Below, one piece after another: positions 29,175-37,465 of a stretch of 64,000 nt of DNA (position 1 is the first letter of the stretch; the number at the start of each line of letters is the position of its first letter). The DNA is taken from assembly GCA_016190005.1 (NCBI GenBank), contig JACPRK010000105.1, forward strand, positions 1-64,000, given 5' to 3'. Under the pieces are notes generated by a model. That model ran no database searches. It was given only the letters and a program-made list of their open reading frames with translations, and was not told the origin of the DNA. The DNA comes from Candidatus Wallbacteria bacterium. Its GTDB lineage: Bacteria > Muiribacteriota > UBA6191 > JACPRK01. Made by a program: the position numbers and the translations under genes.

Positions 29175-29676
29175 GAAGCGACGGCATGACACTTCCAAGG
29201 TGATCTGGGATCTGGTCGCCTTTCTCGGTAAAAGAGGCTGGACGGTCGACCAGGTAGAGCCGCCTCCTGCAGTCTGCATGGCCGCCCGCTGGGTCATGGC
29301 GAGCGCCTTCGTCATGGTCTTCGTCGACGGCACGGCTCGCGGAAGTGGTCGCCCGGAGGAGCTAGTGACCGGATGGGTGGAGCGGCTGCCCGAGACCTTG
29401 AAGAAGCAGGCGAACACGGAGTTTTCCGGCGCCCTGTCGATCTTTCTGGCGGTGACCTTCTGCGACCTGACCGAGCCGTTGGCGACCGAGGCACTGGGCT
29501 GCAAGGACCTGCGCGTGTTTGCCGCGGTGCACGGCTTTTGCCGCGTGGTCGATTTCGAAGAGTGCACGATCCGGGAGCACTCCGGCGTCCCGTTCTTCAC
29601 GAGCTACGGCGCGCAGGACATCCGGGACTTCCTGGCCCAGTGGAAGGCCTTCATCGCCGGCGGGACCGGCGCCTGA
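29173..29676 (+). CDS. Conserved-looking 167-aa protein of unknown function, divergent from the MBL/cNMP gene
   Basis: The ATG at 29173 shares two bases with the opposite-strand ATG. The sequence has hydrophobic helical segments (CMAARWVMASAFVMVFVDG, SGALSIFLAVTFCDLTEP) and several Cys; the C-terminus is FTSYGAQDIRDFLAQWKAF. No clear Shine-Dalgarno, signal peptide or domain. Because of the shared start it may belong functionally with the MBL/cNMP protein, which is inference only. A complete palindromic element lies just downstream. Confidence 0.68.
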   Translation: MKRRHDTSKVIWDLVAFLGKRGWTVDQVEPPPAVCMAARWVMASAFVMVFVDGTARGSGRPEELVTGWVERLPETLKKQANTEFSGALSIFLAVTFCDLTEPLATEALGCKDLRVFAAVHGFCRVVDFEECTIREHSGVPFFTSYGAQDIRDFLAQWKAFIAGGTGA

Positions 29677-29713
29677 AGCTCGCGCGCGACACTCACGCTG
29701 TCCCGGGGCGAAA

Positions 29714-29777
29714 ACCGGTGGCGTCTACCTGTACCGGGTTTTTCTCGAAAAACCCGGTACAGGTAGACGCCACCGGT
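29714..29777. repeat. Family A palindromic element, complete 31-bp perfect inverted repeat
   Basis: ACCGGTGGCGTCTACCTGTA continuing CCGGGTTTTTC is followed after a TC spacer by its exact reverse complement (29747-29777). It forms a 31-bp stem with a 2-nt loop. Related copies lie at 36839-36900 (one mismatch) and, as a half copy, at 6974-6996. It sits between convergent genes and may terminate transcription both ways. Confidence 0.92.
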
Positions 29778-29817
29778 ATTGCGGCTCCCCGCCGTCCGTG
29801 AGCGCACCCACTGCCCT

Positions 29818-29866
29818 CTTCCCTCTTCCCCCTTCCCCCTTCTATCTTCTATCTTCCCTCTTCCTG
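29818..29866. repeat. Heptanucleotide array, CTTCNNN type
   Basis: Seven heptamers: CTTCCCT, CTTCCCC x2, CTTCTAT x2, CTTCCCT, CTTCCTG. The CTTCTAT pair matches 50-63. The CTA in a CTTCTAT unit is the TAG stop of the minus-strand transglutaminase gene, so its last residues (GRKREDRR) are read from the array. Confidence 0.88.
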
Positions 29867-31965
29867 CCCCGCAGCAGCGCGGCCAGCTCCTTGATGCGCA
29901 CTTCGGCCATCAGGCGATCGGCCTCCCCGAGCGGCGCGCCTGCGAACTCGACCTTGCAGTGCAGCAGGGCGAGCGCGCCGAGCGCGGGGGCCAGCTCGGG
30001 GCGCTCGCGCTCGACCGTGCGCGCGTACTCCAGCGGCGTCCAGTCCGGGCGGCGCTCCAGGCCGTGGGCCGCCAAAAGCTGCGCGGCGCGCGTGAAGGCG
30101 GTCACCCGGGCAGTGCGCGTTCCCCGGCGAGACTGGGAGGCGATAAGGCCTGCGATCAGCTCGAAGAGCCAGAGGCCCGCAGCGGCCGCGCGCTTGCGAC
30201 CGCCCGCCAGCGACACTGCCAGCACCGCGGTCAAGAGCGCCGCTAGTGGCGCCTTGCGATCGTGCACCCAGCTGCGGCCTCGATAGAACCTGGACTGGGC
30301 CGCGATGTAGAGGTCGTCGAAGAACTCGGCCACGCGCGCCATCAGCTCGCGCTGGCCGTCGGCCGAGTAGCTGACGACTTCCCGCTGCCACTGCGCGTCG
30401 AGCGAGTCGAGCCAGGCCTTCATCTGCAGCCAGGCCGCCGATTGCGTCAGCCCGAGCTGGTCCAGGAACCCCAGCGCCTCGGGCTCGTTGGAGCTTGCCG
30501 TTGGGTCGAACTCCCACCAGCCTATGCCCGGAAGGTAGGCTTCGACCCACGCGTGGGCGTCTTTCTCCCGGACGTTGTAGTAGCCGCCGAACGCGTTGTA
30601 CTCGCCGAAGGAGAACCCGGTCACCACGCGACTCGGGATGCCCTGCGAGCGCAGGAGCAGCGCCATGGCCGATGCGAAGTACTCGCAGTGGCCGCGCTTG
30701 GTCTCGAACAGGAAGGCCTCCACGGGGTCCCCCGCGCCGACTTCCGGCAGGTCGAGCGTGTAGGCGTATTTGTTCACCAGGTGCTCTTCGATGGCCGCAG
30801 CCTTCGCATACCAGCTGGCGCGGCCGCGCGTGAGCTCCCCTCCCAGCGCACGCAGCCGCTGCAATCCATCGGGCAGCTGCAGGTAGTCCTTGACCGAGTG
30901 CGCCACATTCAGCGGCCCGGTGGTCGCCTCCAGCTGGGTCTGGGTGGCCTGGGGCAGCTTCGACCAGACGCGGTACGTGATCTTCTGGAAGCGCGTGTCC
31001 CCGCCTCTCGAGAGCGTGTCTCCGACGCTATGGTTGACGGGGTAGCCGATCAGCTCGATGGCAGCCGGCTGGGCCGCGCTGAAGAGGGCGCGATTGGTGT
31101 AGGGCTCGATCAAGATCTCCTGAAGGAAGTAGTCGGCCAGCGGCGTCTGGTCGCCGGGGATGAGGCGTGCGGGGCGGCCGGGCTCGGCCTGAAGCGAGCG
31201 TGAAAGGCCCCGGCTTCCGCGCGAGGTCCACTTGCGGCCCGCGTAATGGTCGAGGACCTGGCCGCGCCACTTCTTCTGGTCCTTGGCGTAGACCCGCATG
31301 TAGAGCTTCGAGCTCTTCTTGATGCTGGCCATCTCGCCCAGGCTGACCTCGTCGCCAAAACCCGTGACGCTCGGCAGATTCGCCGGATTGAAGAGCACGA
31401 ACGGCGCTCTCGGCAGCACGAAGAAGAGCGGCCCCGCAACGGCGAAGCTCGCCGCGACGAAGGCGAGACAGACACCCACGTAGCGGCGTCTGAATCCGGC
31501 GGAGACCGTCTCGGGATGCGCCTCCCGCAGGAAGCAGATCAGGGTCGCCGTGGTGAACAGGATGAGGAAGAGCAGAAACGCCAGCTCCAGAGTCCGCGTG
31601 GAGACCACGAGCATGACGAGCGTCAGCACCAGATACAGTTGCCGGAGCGACCCGCGCCCGCGCCCCGTGTGCATGCTGATGGCGGCCAGCGAACAGAAGA
31701 AGAGGGCGAACCCGAGCACTCCGTCGCGGAACACGAGGTAGTCGACCAGGCAGCCGAGGGCGCAGACCAGTCCGACCCTGTTCTCGACCCCCTTCGGGAG
31801 CGCCTTGCCGGCGCGCCTGGCTGCCCAGTAGAAGAGGGCCGGCACGCCGAAGGCCACCAGCGCGCGCGGCTCGGCCAACGCCATCGCCACCATCGTGACC
31901 GACACGGCCAGCCACGCCCAGAGGTCCATCCGATCGAGGCCTTCCGTCCTGTCGTCGGGCTTCAT
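29842..31965 (-). CDS. Membrane transglutaminase-like protein (TgpA/DUF3488 type)
   Basis: 707 aa. About five to six transmembrane segments in the first ~190 residues resemble the DUF3488 region, then a periplasmic-type domain with a transglutaminase core: Cys in KRGHCEYFASAMALLLRSQG (~420), His in DAHAWVEAYLPG and Asp in WWEFDPTAS. A further hydrophobic segment (~590) and a DUF4129-like C-terminus follow. It is the last gene of a MoxR-DUF58-transglutaminase operon (15 bp after the DUF58 gene), a combination widespread in bacteria and thought to act on envelope proteins. The stop lies in a heptamer array. Confidence 0.92.
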   Translation of the reverse strand: MKPDDRTEGLDRMDLWAWLAVSVTMVAMALAEPRALVAFGVPALFYWAARRAGKALPKGVENRVGLVCALGCLVDYLVFRDGVLGFALFFCSLAAISMHTGRGRGSLRQLYLVLTLVMLVVSTRTLELAFLLFLILFTTATLICFLREAHPETVSAGFRRRYVGVCLAFVAASFAVAGPLFFVLPRAPFVLFNPANLPSVTGFGDEVSLGEMASIKKSSKLYMRVYAKDQKKWRGQVLDHYAGRKWTSRGSRGLSRSLQAEPGRPARLIPGDQTPLADYFLQEILIEPYTNRALFSAAQPAAIELIGYPVNHSVGDTLSRGGDTRFQKITYRVWSKLPQATQTQLEATTGPLNVAHSVKDYLQLPDGLQRLRALGGELTRGRASWYAKAAAIEEHLVNKYAYTLDLPEVGAGDPVEAFLFETKRGHCEYFASAMALLLRSQGIPSRVVTGFSFGEYNAFGGYYNVREKDAHAWVEAYLPGIGWWEFDPTASSNEPEALGFLDQLGLTQSAAWLQMKAWLDSLDAQWQREVVSYSADGQRELMARVAEFFDDLYIAAQSRFYRGRSWVHDRKAPLAALLTAVLAVSLAGGRKRAAAAGLWLFELIAGLIASQSRRGTRTARVTAFTRAAQLLAAHGLERRPDWTPLEYARTVERERPELAPALGALALLHCKVEFAGAPLGEADRLMAEVRIKELAALLRGRKREDRR

Positions 31966-31980
31966 GGCGAGGGTCTCGAT

Positions 31981-33378
31981 TCAGCAGAGCGCCGACGTTG
32001 CGCGCGAGTGGAGAAGCACGTGGCAGCCGCCCTCGGCCAGCCGCACGACGGCCGGCCGGGCGCGCTCCTTGCGGGCCTCGTCGCGGTCGGCCACGGTCAA
32101 GAGGGCGCTCACGTGGTAGCCCTTGCCCAAGAGCGAACCGATGGCCGCGCAGTCCTCATCGGTGGCACCTGGGAGCGCGAAGATGACGTAGGAGTCGGGG
32201 GCCAGGAGGCCGACCGTCCGGCCCAGCATGCCGGAGAGGCTTCCGCGGCGCGTGTAAGGGACGCTGCCCAGGTACCGCAACAACAGACCCAGCTCCGAGG
32301 CGGTGAAGATGGACGGCGAGGGCGCGAACTCGTCGGCCAGGAGCAGCACCTGGCTGTGGCAGCTGGCCGCCACCAGCTCCCGGCAAACCGTCGCCGCGAT
32401 CCGGATGCACTGTTCCAGCTTCTCGGGTCCCTTCCGACTGTCGGCCTTGCGCTCGTCCAGGTCCAGGAACAGGTAGTAGCGGGCCGAGCGATTCTGCTGG
32501 TGCTCCCGCACGACCAGTCGCTGGAAGCGGGCGCTCACTTTCCAGTGGATCGAGCGTGGCGGATCACCCGGCAGGTACTCGCGCAGGCCGTGGTAGTCGA
32601 GCCCCTCGCCGCGATGGGAGTCGACCAGGCTCTCCGTCGGCACCTCGATCTCGGAGGCGGTAGCCGCGGTGTAAAACGGGCGCAGCAGTGTCGGCACGAC
32701 CACCACGCGTCCGGCCGGCCAGTACGTCCAGGCCAGGTGCATCAACCGCATCGGGAAGCTGGTGTAGACGTCGACGCTCTCGAGCCTGTAATCGCCCCGG
32801 CGCTCGAGCTTGGTGCGGATCGACACGCGGGCGCTCTTGCCGGGGGGCAGGTAGAGGAGCCGCCCGGGCTGTCCCTCGCGAGGCTCTCCGGTGACGATCT
32901 GGCTCATCACGCGGGCCAGGTACGGGCCCAGTTGCGCCAGCGGGGGCACCAGCCTGCGCAGCCTGCGGCCGGGCTCGTAGTCGGCGGCGCCCACGAAGCG
33001 CGGTTTCACCTCGACGAAGTGGCGGCCGAATCGGCTCGAGTTGTGGACGACGGCCTCCCAGGTGAACTCTTCGCCTTCTGCGGCTTCGCGGTCCAGGTGG
33101 ACGGAGACTGATAGGCCGACCACGCTCACTGCGTTCACGAGGAACGAAAGCACGTAGACGCCCCCCATGACGCTGGCGAAGAGGTAGACGAGGTTCGTGC
33201 CCGAGTTGACCGCGGCGACGACGATGCAAAGAAACAAGATGAGGAAGTGAATGCCTTCGCGAGTGCCGCGCCAGCGCAGCCCGCGCTCGGCTCTGCGCCG
33301 ATTCGGACTCGATAGGGCCGCCGGCTCCCGTGACTCCGAGATGGCCCGCGCGGCTGCTCCCGCTGCGGCGCCGGTCAA
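31981..33378 (-). CDS. DUF58 domain membrane protein
   Basis: 465 aa. I choose TTG 33378, which overlaps the moxR stop (TTGA) and has GAGGAGG ten bases upstream; the track start lies far inside moxR. A hydrophobic pair of helices (~45-85, LILFLCIVVAAVNSGTNLVY) anchors the protein. The DUF58 signature is GEGLDYHGLREYLPGDPPRS followed by IHWKVSARFQRL. A von Willebrand A-like region follows (YYLFLDLDERKAD). DUF58 proteins accompany MoxR AAA ATPases and are presumed substrates or partners of their remodelling activity. Confidence 0.9.
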   Translation of the reverse strand: MTGAAAGAAARAISESREPAALSSPNRRRAERGLRWRGTREGIHFLILFLCIVVAAVNSGTNLVYLFASVMGGVYVLSFLVNAVSVVGLSVSVHLDREAAEGEEFTWEAVVHNSSRFGRHFVEVKPRFVGAADYEPGRRLRRLVPPLAQLGPYLARVMSQIVTGEPREGQPGRLLYLPPGKSARVSIRTKLERRGDYRLESVDVYTSFPMRLMHLAWTYWPAGRVVVVPTLLRPFYTAATASEIEVPTESLVDSHRGEGLDYHGLREYLPGDPPRSIHWKVSARFQRLVVREHQQNRSARYYLFLDLDERKADSRKGPEKLEQCIRIAATVCRELVAASCHSQVLLLADEFAPSPSIFTASELGLLLRYLGSVPYTRRGSLSGMLGRTVGLLAPDSYVIFALPGATDEDCAAIGSLLGKGYHVSALLTVADRDEARKERARPAVVRLAEGGCHVLLHSRATSALC

Positions 33379-34340
33379 GGCGAGGCGACCTCCTCGAGGA
33401 TCGAGCGCACCAGCTTGAACTGCTCCGCCAGGTCGGCCCGGAAGCCGGTGCGCGTCGTCAGCCGGTGGCCCAGGCATGGGCCGGCCAGCTCCTTGACGTC
33501 GTCAGGCATCACGTAGTCCCGCCCGCGGACCAGCGCGAAGGCCTGGCTCAGCCGACACAGCACCAGCGCCCCGCGCGGGCTGGCGCCCGCAGACAGGTCC
33601 TCACGGGTCCGGGACCGCTCCACGATCGCCAGCAGGTAGTCGAGAACCGTGTCTTCCATCCGCACGTCGGCCACGCGTTGCTGCAGGGAGAGCAGCTCCG
33701 AACGGCTCACGACCGGCGTCAGCTCATCCAGCGGCGAGGAATGCTCCCGGGCCCGGATCATCTCGCGCTCCTGGTTGCGGTCCGGATACCCGAGCGGGAT
33801 GCGTAGCGCGAAGCGGTCGAGCTGGCTCTCCGGCAGAAAGTATGTGCCGATCTGCTCGGCCGGATTCTGCGTGGCAATCACGAAGAACGGCGACTTCAGC
33901 GGATAGGTCCGCCCGTCCACCGTCACCTCGCACTCGGCCATCGCCTGCAGTAGGCTCGACTGCGTGCGCGGCATCGCCCGGTTGATCTCGTCGACCAGCA
34001 GGATGTTCGTGAAGACGGGCCCCTCGCGGAACTCGAACTCCTCCGACTTGCGGTTGAACACGGCCACGCCCGTGACGTCCGACGGCAAGAGATCGCTGGT
34101 TGCCTGGATGCGGCCGAAGTCGCAGTCGATGGAGCGGGCGATCGAGCGCGCCAGCGTCGTCTTGCCCACGCCCGGGACGTCCTCGATCAGCAGGTGCCCC
34201 CGGGCCAAGAGCGCCGTGACGGCCAGCTCGACCGCGTGGCGCTTGCCCACCATGACGCGTTCGATGTTGGTGACGAGCCGCTGCACGACGCCGGCGGCGG
34301 GGAGATCGGGATGGGACGCGAGCGATGCCGGAACGGTCAT
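33375..34340 (-). CDS. MoxR family AAA+ ATPase
   Basis: 321 aa from ATG 34340 (GGAGG four bases upstream), the first gene of the MoxR-DUF58-transglutaminase operon. Walker A is IEDVPGVGKTTLA, Walker B ILLVDEINRAMPRTQ, sensor 1 VIATQNPAEQ, and the arginine-finger region is ESQLDRFALRI. MoxR proteins are chaperone-like ATPases that assemble or activate partner complexes, often with DUF58 or VWA proteins. It is divergent from the DUF2400-like gene with ~95 bp between. Confidence 0.94.
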   Translation of the reverse strand: MTVPASLASHPDLPAAGVVQRLVTNIERVMVGKRHAVELAVTALLARGHLLIEDVPGVGKTTLARSIARSIDCDFGRIQATSDLLPSDVTGVAVFNRKSEEFEFREGPVFTNILLVDEINRAMPRTQSSLLQAMAECEVTVDGRTYPLKSPFFVIATQNPAEQIGTYFLPESQLDRFALRIPLGYPDRNQEREMIRAREHSSPLDELTPVVSRSELLSLQQRVADVRMEDTVLDYLLAIVERSRTREDLSAGASPRGALVLCRLSQAFALVRGRDYVMPDDVKELAGPCLGHRLTTRTGFRADLAEQFKLVRSILEEVASP

Positions 34341-34417
34341 GAGGCCTCCGCGGATAGGTCGCATACACGATAGCAGACGGCGCCCAGACGCCTCGGTTCA
34401 CGGAATTCTCGCCGGGC

Positions 34418-34426
34418 TGCTAGCCT
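34418..34426 (+). promoter_or_regulatory. Extended -10-like element for the DUF2400-like gene
   Basis: TGCTAGCCT (TG-N-TAGCCT) ends eight bases before ATG 34435. GGAG overlaps the expected start site, so a very short leader is implied. No convincing -35. Confidence 0.35.
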
Positions 34427-34434
34427 GGAGGGTG

Positions 34435-35298
34435 ATGGCGAGGCGCGCGTCATGGAACCGGCTGCGAGAGCACCTCGACGGCCTCCTCACGGTGTACGGG
34501 GCCCGGTTCCTCGACACCGACCCTCTGCGCTACGTACACCGCTACCACTCGGCCCCCGATCGCGAGATCGCTGCTCTGATCGCCTCGTCGCTGGCGTACG
34601 GGCAGGTGGGCCAGGTGCTGGCCAGCGTCGAAAACGTCCTGGCGCGGATGGGACCCGAGCCGGGCCGCTACGTGCGCGAGCTCCGCTGGCGGGACGCTCT
34701 CGACGACTTCCGCGGGTTCAAGCACCGCTTCAACGACGCCCGCGACATGGTCTGCTTGCTCGAGGCCGCCCGGCGGGCCCTCGACTCCCACGGCTCGCTC
34801 GGCGACCTCCTCGCTCGCGGCTTTCGACCCGATGACGAGGACACGGGCCCGGCGCTGGCAAAGTTCTCGGCTTGGATGATCGCCGCCATGGAGCCCGCGA
34901 TCTACCCGGCCAAGCAGCTCCCTGCGAGCGTTCGCTTCTTCTTCCCGTCACCGCCCGGCTCGGCCTGCAAGCGGCTCTGCCTCTTCGCCCGCTGGATGGC
35001 TCGGCCGGCGGACGGCCTCGATTTCGGGCAATGGAGGGGCGTCCCCCCGCGCGCCCTCGTGATTCCGCTCGACACGCACATCGCCCGCATCTGCTCCTAC
35101 ATCGGTCTCACGCGCCGCAGGACGATGGGATGGGAGATGGCCCGCGAGATCACGGCTGGCTTGCGGCGTCTCGACCCCGTCGATCCGATCAAGTACGACT
35201 TCGCCATCTGCCGGCTCGGCATTCTCGATCAGTGCCCCAGGAAGAGGGACCTGGACAAGTGCCGGCTCTGTCCGCTCCTGGCCGTCTGCTTGCTCTAA
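34435..35298 (+). CDS. TIGR02757/DUF2400-like protein with an endonuclease III-like Cys cluster
   Basis: 287 aa. The family-like core is DPLRYVHRYHSAPDREIAAL, CKRLCLFARWMARPADGLDF, VIPLDTHIARICSYIGL and RLDPVDPIKYDFAICRLG. The C-terminus ends QCPRKRDLDKCRLCPLLAVC, a C-x8-C-x2-C-x5-C spacing close to the [4Fe-4S] loop of endonuclease III-type HhH-GPD glycosylases. The LDTHIAR and DP segments also recall that superfamily, but no catalytic Lys/Asp assignment is secure. It may act on DNA or bind Fe-S only. Followed 29 bp later by the IMPDH-type gene. Confidence 0.82.
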   Translation: MARRASWNRLREHLDGLLTVYGARFLDTDPLRYVHRYHSAPDREIAALIASSLAYGQVGQVLASVENVLARMGPEPGRYVRELRWRDALDDFRGFKHRFNDARDMVCLLEAARRALDSHGSLGDLLARGFRPDDEDTGPALAKFSAWMIAAMEPAIYPAKQLPASVRFFFPSPPGSACKRLCLFARWMARPADGLDFGQWRGVPPRALVIPLDTHIARICSYIGLTRRRTMGWEMAREITAGLRRLDPVDPIKYDFAICRLGILDQCPRKRDLDKCRLCPLLAVCLL

Positions 35299-35316
35299 GG
35301 CCCGATCTGTTATCAT
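35289..35316 (+). promoter_or_regulatory. Candidate sigma-70 promoter before the IMPDH-type gene
   Basis: CTTGCT, 16 bases, TATCAT ends 11 bp before ATG 35328. The -35 lies inside the upstream gene's last codons. The -10 is reasonable and the -35 weak. Confidence 0.4.
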
Positions 35317-35327
35317 CCGGCCTCGCC

Positions 35328-36788
35328 ATGACAGCTTACGACTCGGCCGCCATTCCGTTCGCGCTTACCTATGACGACGTGCTCCTGCAGCCCAGGCGAT
35401 CGGCTGTCGTCAGCCGCAAGGACGTCGACACCTCCACCTGGCTGACGCGCAAGCTCAGACTGAACGCACCCGTGCTCGCGGCCAACATGGACACTGTCTG
35501 CGAGTCGAGGCTGGCCCGTGCCATGGCGCGCTGCGGCGGCCTGGGCGTCATCCATCGCTTCATCTCCATCGAGGACGAGGCCGCCGAGGTCGCCCGCGTG
35601 AAGCGGCCGGAAGTGGGCGGAACCCCGCGACTGCAGACCATCGGCCCCAACCGCACTGTCGGCGAAGCGACCAAGCTCCTTGGCCGGCACAACGTGCACA
35701 GCCTCCTGGTGGTCGGCGACGACGAGCGGCTCCTCGGCATCCTCACCAGCCGCGACCTGCTCTTCTCGGACAACCCGAGCGAGCGCGTCGCCGACCTGAT
35801 GACCGGCGGCGAGGACCTGGTCACCGCCCACGTCGGTACCACCGTCGAAGACGCCCGCCGCATCCTCCACCAGATGCGTCTCGAGAAGCTCCCGCTTGTC
35901 GACGAGGCGGGACGGCTGCGAGGCCTGATTACCAGCCGCGACGTCTTGAGGCTGGCCGAGAACCCCAACGCGGCGCGCGACTCCCACGGCCGTCTGCTGG
36001 TCGGCGCGGCCATCGGCGCGGTCGGCGACTACATGGAGCGCGCCGAGGCGCTCGTCGCCGCCGAGGCCGACGTGCTGGTCGTCGACATCGCCCACGGCCA
36101 CTCCGAGCACGCCCTGCGGGCCACGCGGCGCGTCAAGGAGAAGTTCCCGTCCGTCGAGCTCATCGCCGGCAACGTCGCCACGGCCGAGGGCGCGCTCGAC
36201 CTGATCGAGGCCGGCGCCGACGCCATCAAAGTCGGCGTCGGACCCGGCGCGGCTTGCTCCACCCGCATCGTCACCGGCGTCGGCGTGCCCCAGCTCACGG
36301 CGGTGATGGACTGCGCCCGGGTTGCCGCCGAGCGCGGCGTCCCCATTTGCGCCGACGGCGGCATCCGCTTCGCCGGCGACATTACCAAGGCCCTGGCCGC
36401 CGGTGCCTCCACGGTGATGATCGGAAGCCTCTTCGCTGCCACTGACGAGAGCCCTGGAGAGACCGTGGTCCGCAAGGGCGCCCGCTACAAGGTCTTTCGC
36501 GGCATGGCCTCGGCCGGTGCCACCGAGGCCCGTTCTCGCCGCGAGGAGAGCCAGGACGTGCTCGACGAGCTGGCCGCCAACGTCGTTGCCGAGGGAGTCG
36601 AGGCCGTCGTCCCCTACCGCGGCAGCGTCGCCGAGCTGATGCACCAGCTCGTCGGTGGCCTCCGCAGCGGCATGAGCTACCTCAACGCGCCCAGCATCGA
36701 GGCGCTCCGCGCCAACGCCCGCTTCGTGCGCATCACCGACGCCGGCTGGCGCGAGAGCTCCCCGCACGATCTCCAGCTGGCCGAGTAG
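35328..36788 (+). CDS. guaB: IMP dehydrogenase / CBS-containing GMP reductase family
   Basis: 486 aa from ATG 35328. A TIM barrel is interrupted by two CBS domains (~90-205). The catalytic-Cys loop reads [11 protein letters not shown] (Cys310), followed by [17 protein letters not shown] and [20 protein letters not shown]. The C-terminus has [16 protein letters not shown] dehydrogenases usually show GPGSICTTR and an Arg-Tyr dyad in the flap; here the loop is GPGAACSTR and no RY is evident. The MASxGATEAR region looks closer to actinobacterial GuaB1, a CBS-bearing GMP reductase. Purine-nucleotide interconversion is certain; direction is not. Confidence 0.85.
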   Translation: MTAYDSAAIPFALTYDDVLLQPRRSAVVSRKDVDTSTWLTRKLRLNAPVLAANMDTVCESRLARAMARCGGLGVIHRFISIEDEAAEVARVKRPEVGGTPRLQTIGPNRTVGEATKLLGRHNVHSLLVVGDDERLLGILTSRDLLFSDNPSERVADLMTGGEDLVTAHVGTTVEDARRILHQMRLEKLPLVDEAGRLRGLITSRDVLRLAENPNAARDSHGRLLVGAAIGAVGDYMERAEALVAAEADVLVVDIAHGHSEHALRATRRVKEKFPSVELIAGNVATAEGALDLIEAGADAIKVGVGPGAACSTRIVTGVGVPQLTAVMDCARVAAERGVPICADGGIRFAGDITKALAAGASTVMIGSLFAATDESPGETVVRKGARYKVFRGMASAGATEARSRREESQDVLDELAANVVAEGVEAVVPYRGSVAELMHQLVGGLRSGMSYLNAPSIEALRANARFVRITDAGWRESSPHDLQLAE

Positions 36789-36838
36789 GGCCGAGGGCTA
36801 GGGCAGGGGGGGGAACCCGGGGGCGCGGGGGCGGAAAA

Positions 36839-36900
36839 CCCGTGGCGTCAACCTGTACCGGGTTTTCAACTGAAAACCCGGTACAGGTAGACGCCACGGG
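36839..36900. repeat. Family A palindromic element, 30-bp inverted repeat with one mismatch
   Basis: Left arm 36839-36868 and right arm 36871-36900 share the GGCGTCNACCTGTACCGGGT core of 29714-29777; the only mismatch is GTCAACC against GTAGAC. The spacer is AC. The repeat ends 14 bp before the -10 of the GNAT gene and follows G-rich tracts after guaB. Confidence 0.9.
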
Positions 36901-36913
36901 ATTTCCTGGCGGA

Positions 36914-36922
36914 TGCTAGACT
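36914..36922 (+). promoter_or_regulatory. Extended -10-like element for the GNAT gene
   Basis: TGCTAGACT (TG-N-TAGACT) ends six bases before GTG 36929, implying a leaderless transcript. The -35 region falls inside the palindromic element and shows no consensus. Confidence 0.42.
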
Positions 36923-36928
36923 GGGCGC

Positions 36929-37465
36929 GTGGCGGAGATACTCCCGGTCGAAGGTCTGGCACCGCCGGTGGCGGGTTACGAGTTGACGCGCCTGGAGCCC
37001 GACCGGCAAGTTGAGGCAGCGGCGCTGGTGAGGCGCGTGATGGCGGAATTCGGGCGGACGGGGACGGGCTGCTCGTGCAACGATCCCGAGATGGAGGCAT
37101 TGGCCTCCGCGTACCAGCAGGCCGACCGCTTCTTCCTGGCGCTGCTTGGTCCGGCCGGCAACCTCGTCGGCACGGCGGGTGTGGCGCCGCTCCAGGGCGC
37201 CCCCCCGGAGCAAAAGGTCTGCGAACTGCGCAAGATGTACTTCACTCCCGAGGTCCGGGGGCTGGGGCTGGGCCGCTGGCTCCTTTCGCAGTGCCTCGCC
37301 GGCGCGCGCAGGCTGGGGTACCGCCGAGTGTATCTGGAGACCTGCGAAGGCATGCACGCGGCCATCCGGCTCTACCAGCGGAACGGCTTCCGTCGCCTCG
37401 ACGGGCCAATGGGCTCCACGGGACACAGCGGCGCGTGCAGTCTCTACTTCGCCATCGAGCTTTGA
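36929..37465 (+). CDS. GNAT family N-acetyltransferase
   Basis: 178 aa. The acetyl-CoA site is VCELRKMYFTPEVRGLGLGR continuing WLLSQCL (an R/Q-x-x-G-x-G/A motif), with a preceding beta strand LVGTAGVAPL and later GYRRVYLETCEGMHAAIRLY and GFRRLDGPMG. A GCSCNDPEME segment near residue 50 is unusual and Cys-rich. Substrate unknown. It starts from GTG without a Shine-Dalgarno and overlaps the next start codon (TTGA). Confidence 0.88.
   Translation: MAEILPVEGLAPPVAGYELTRLEPDRQVEAAALVRRVMAEFGRTGTGCSCNDPEMEALASAYQQADRFFLALLGPAGNLVGTAGVAPLQGAPPEQKVCELRKMYFTPEVRGLGLGRWLLSQCLAGARRLGYRRVYLETCEGMHAAIRLYQRNGFRRLDGPMGSTGHSGACSLYFAIEL

Noticed and set aside
29714-29777. Palindromic elements as insertion-sequence ends
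   Set aside because: There is no transposase or target duplication between or beside the copies; the arms are adjacent, so they are hairpins rather than ends of a longer element.
31246-33111. 621-aa plus-strand frame opposite the transglutaminase and DUF58 genes
   Set aside because: Composition is Gln/Arg/His-rich and domain-free; both opposite genes have clear catalytic or family motifs.
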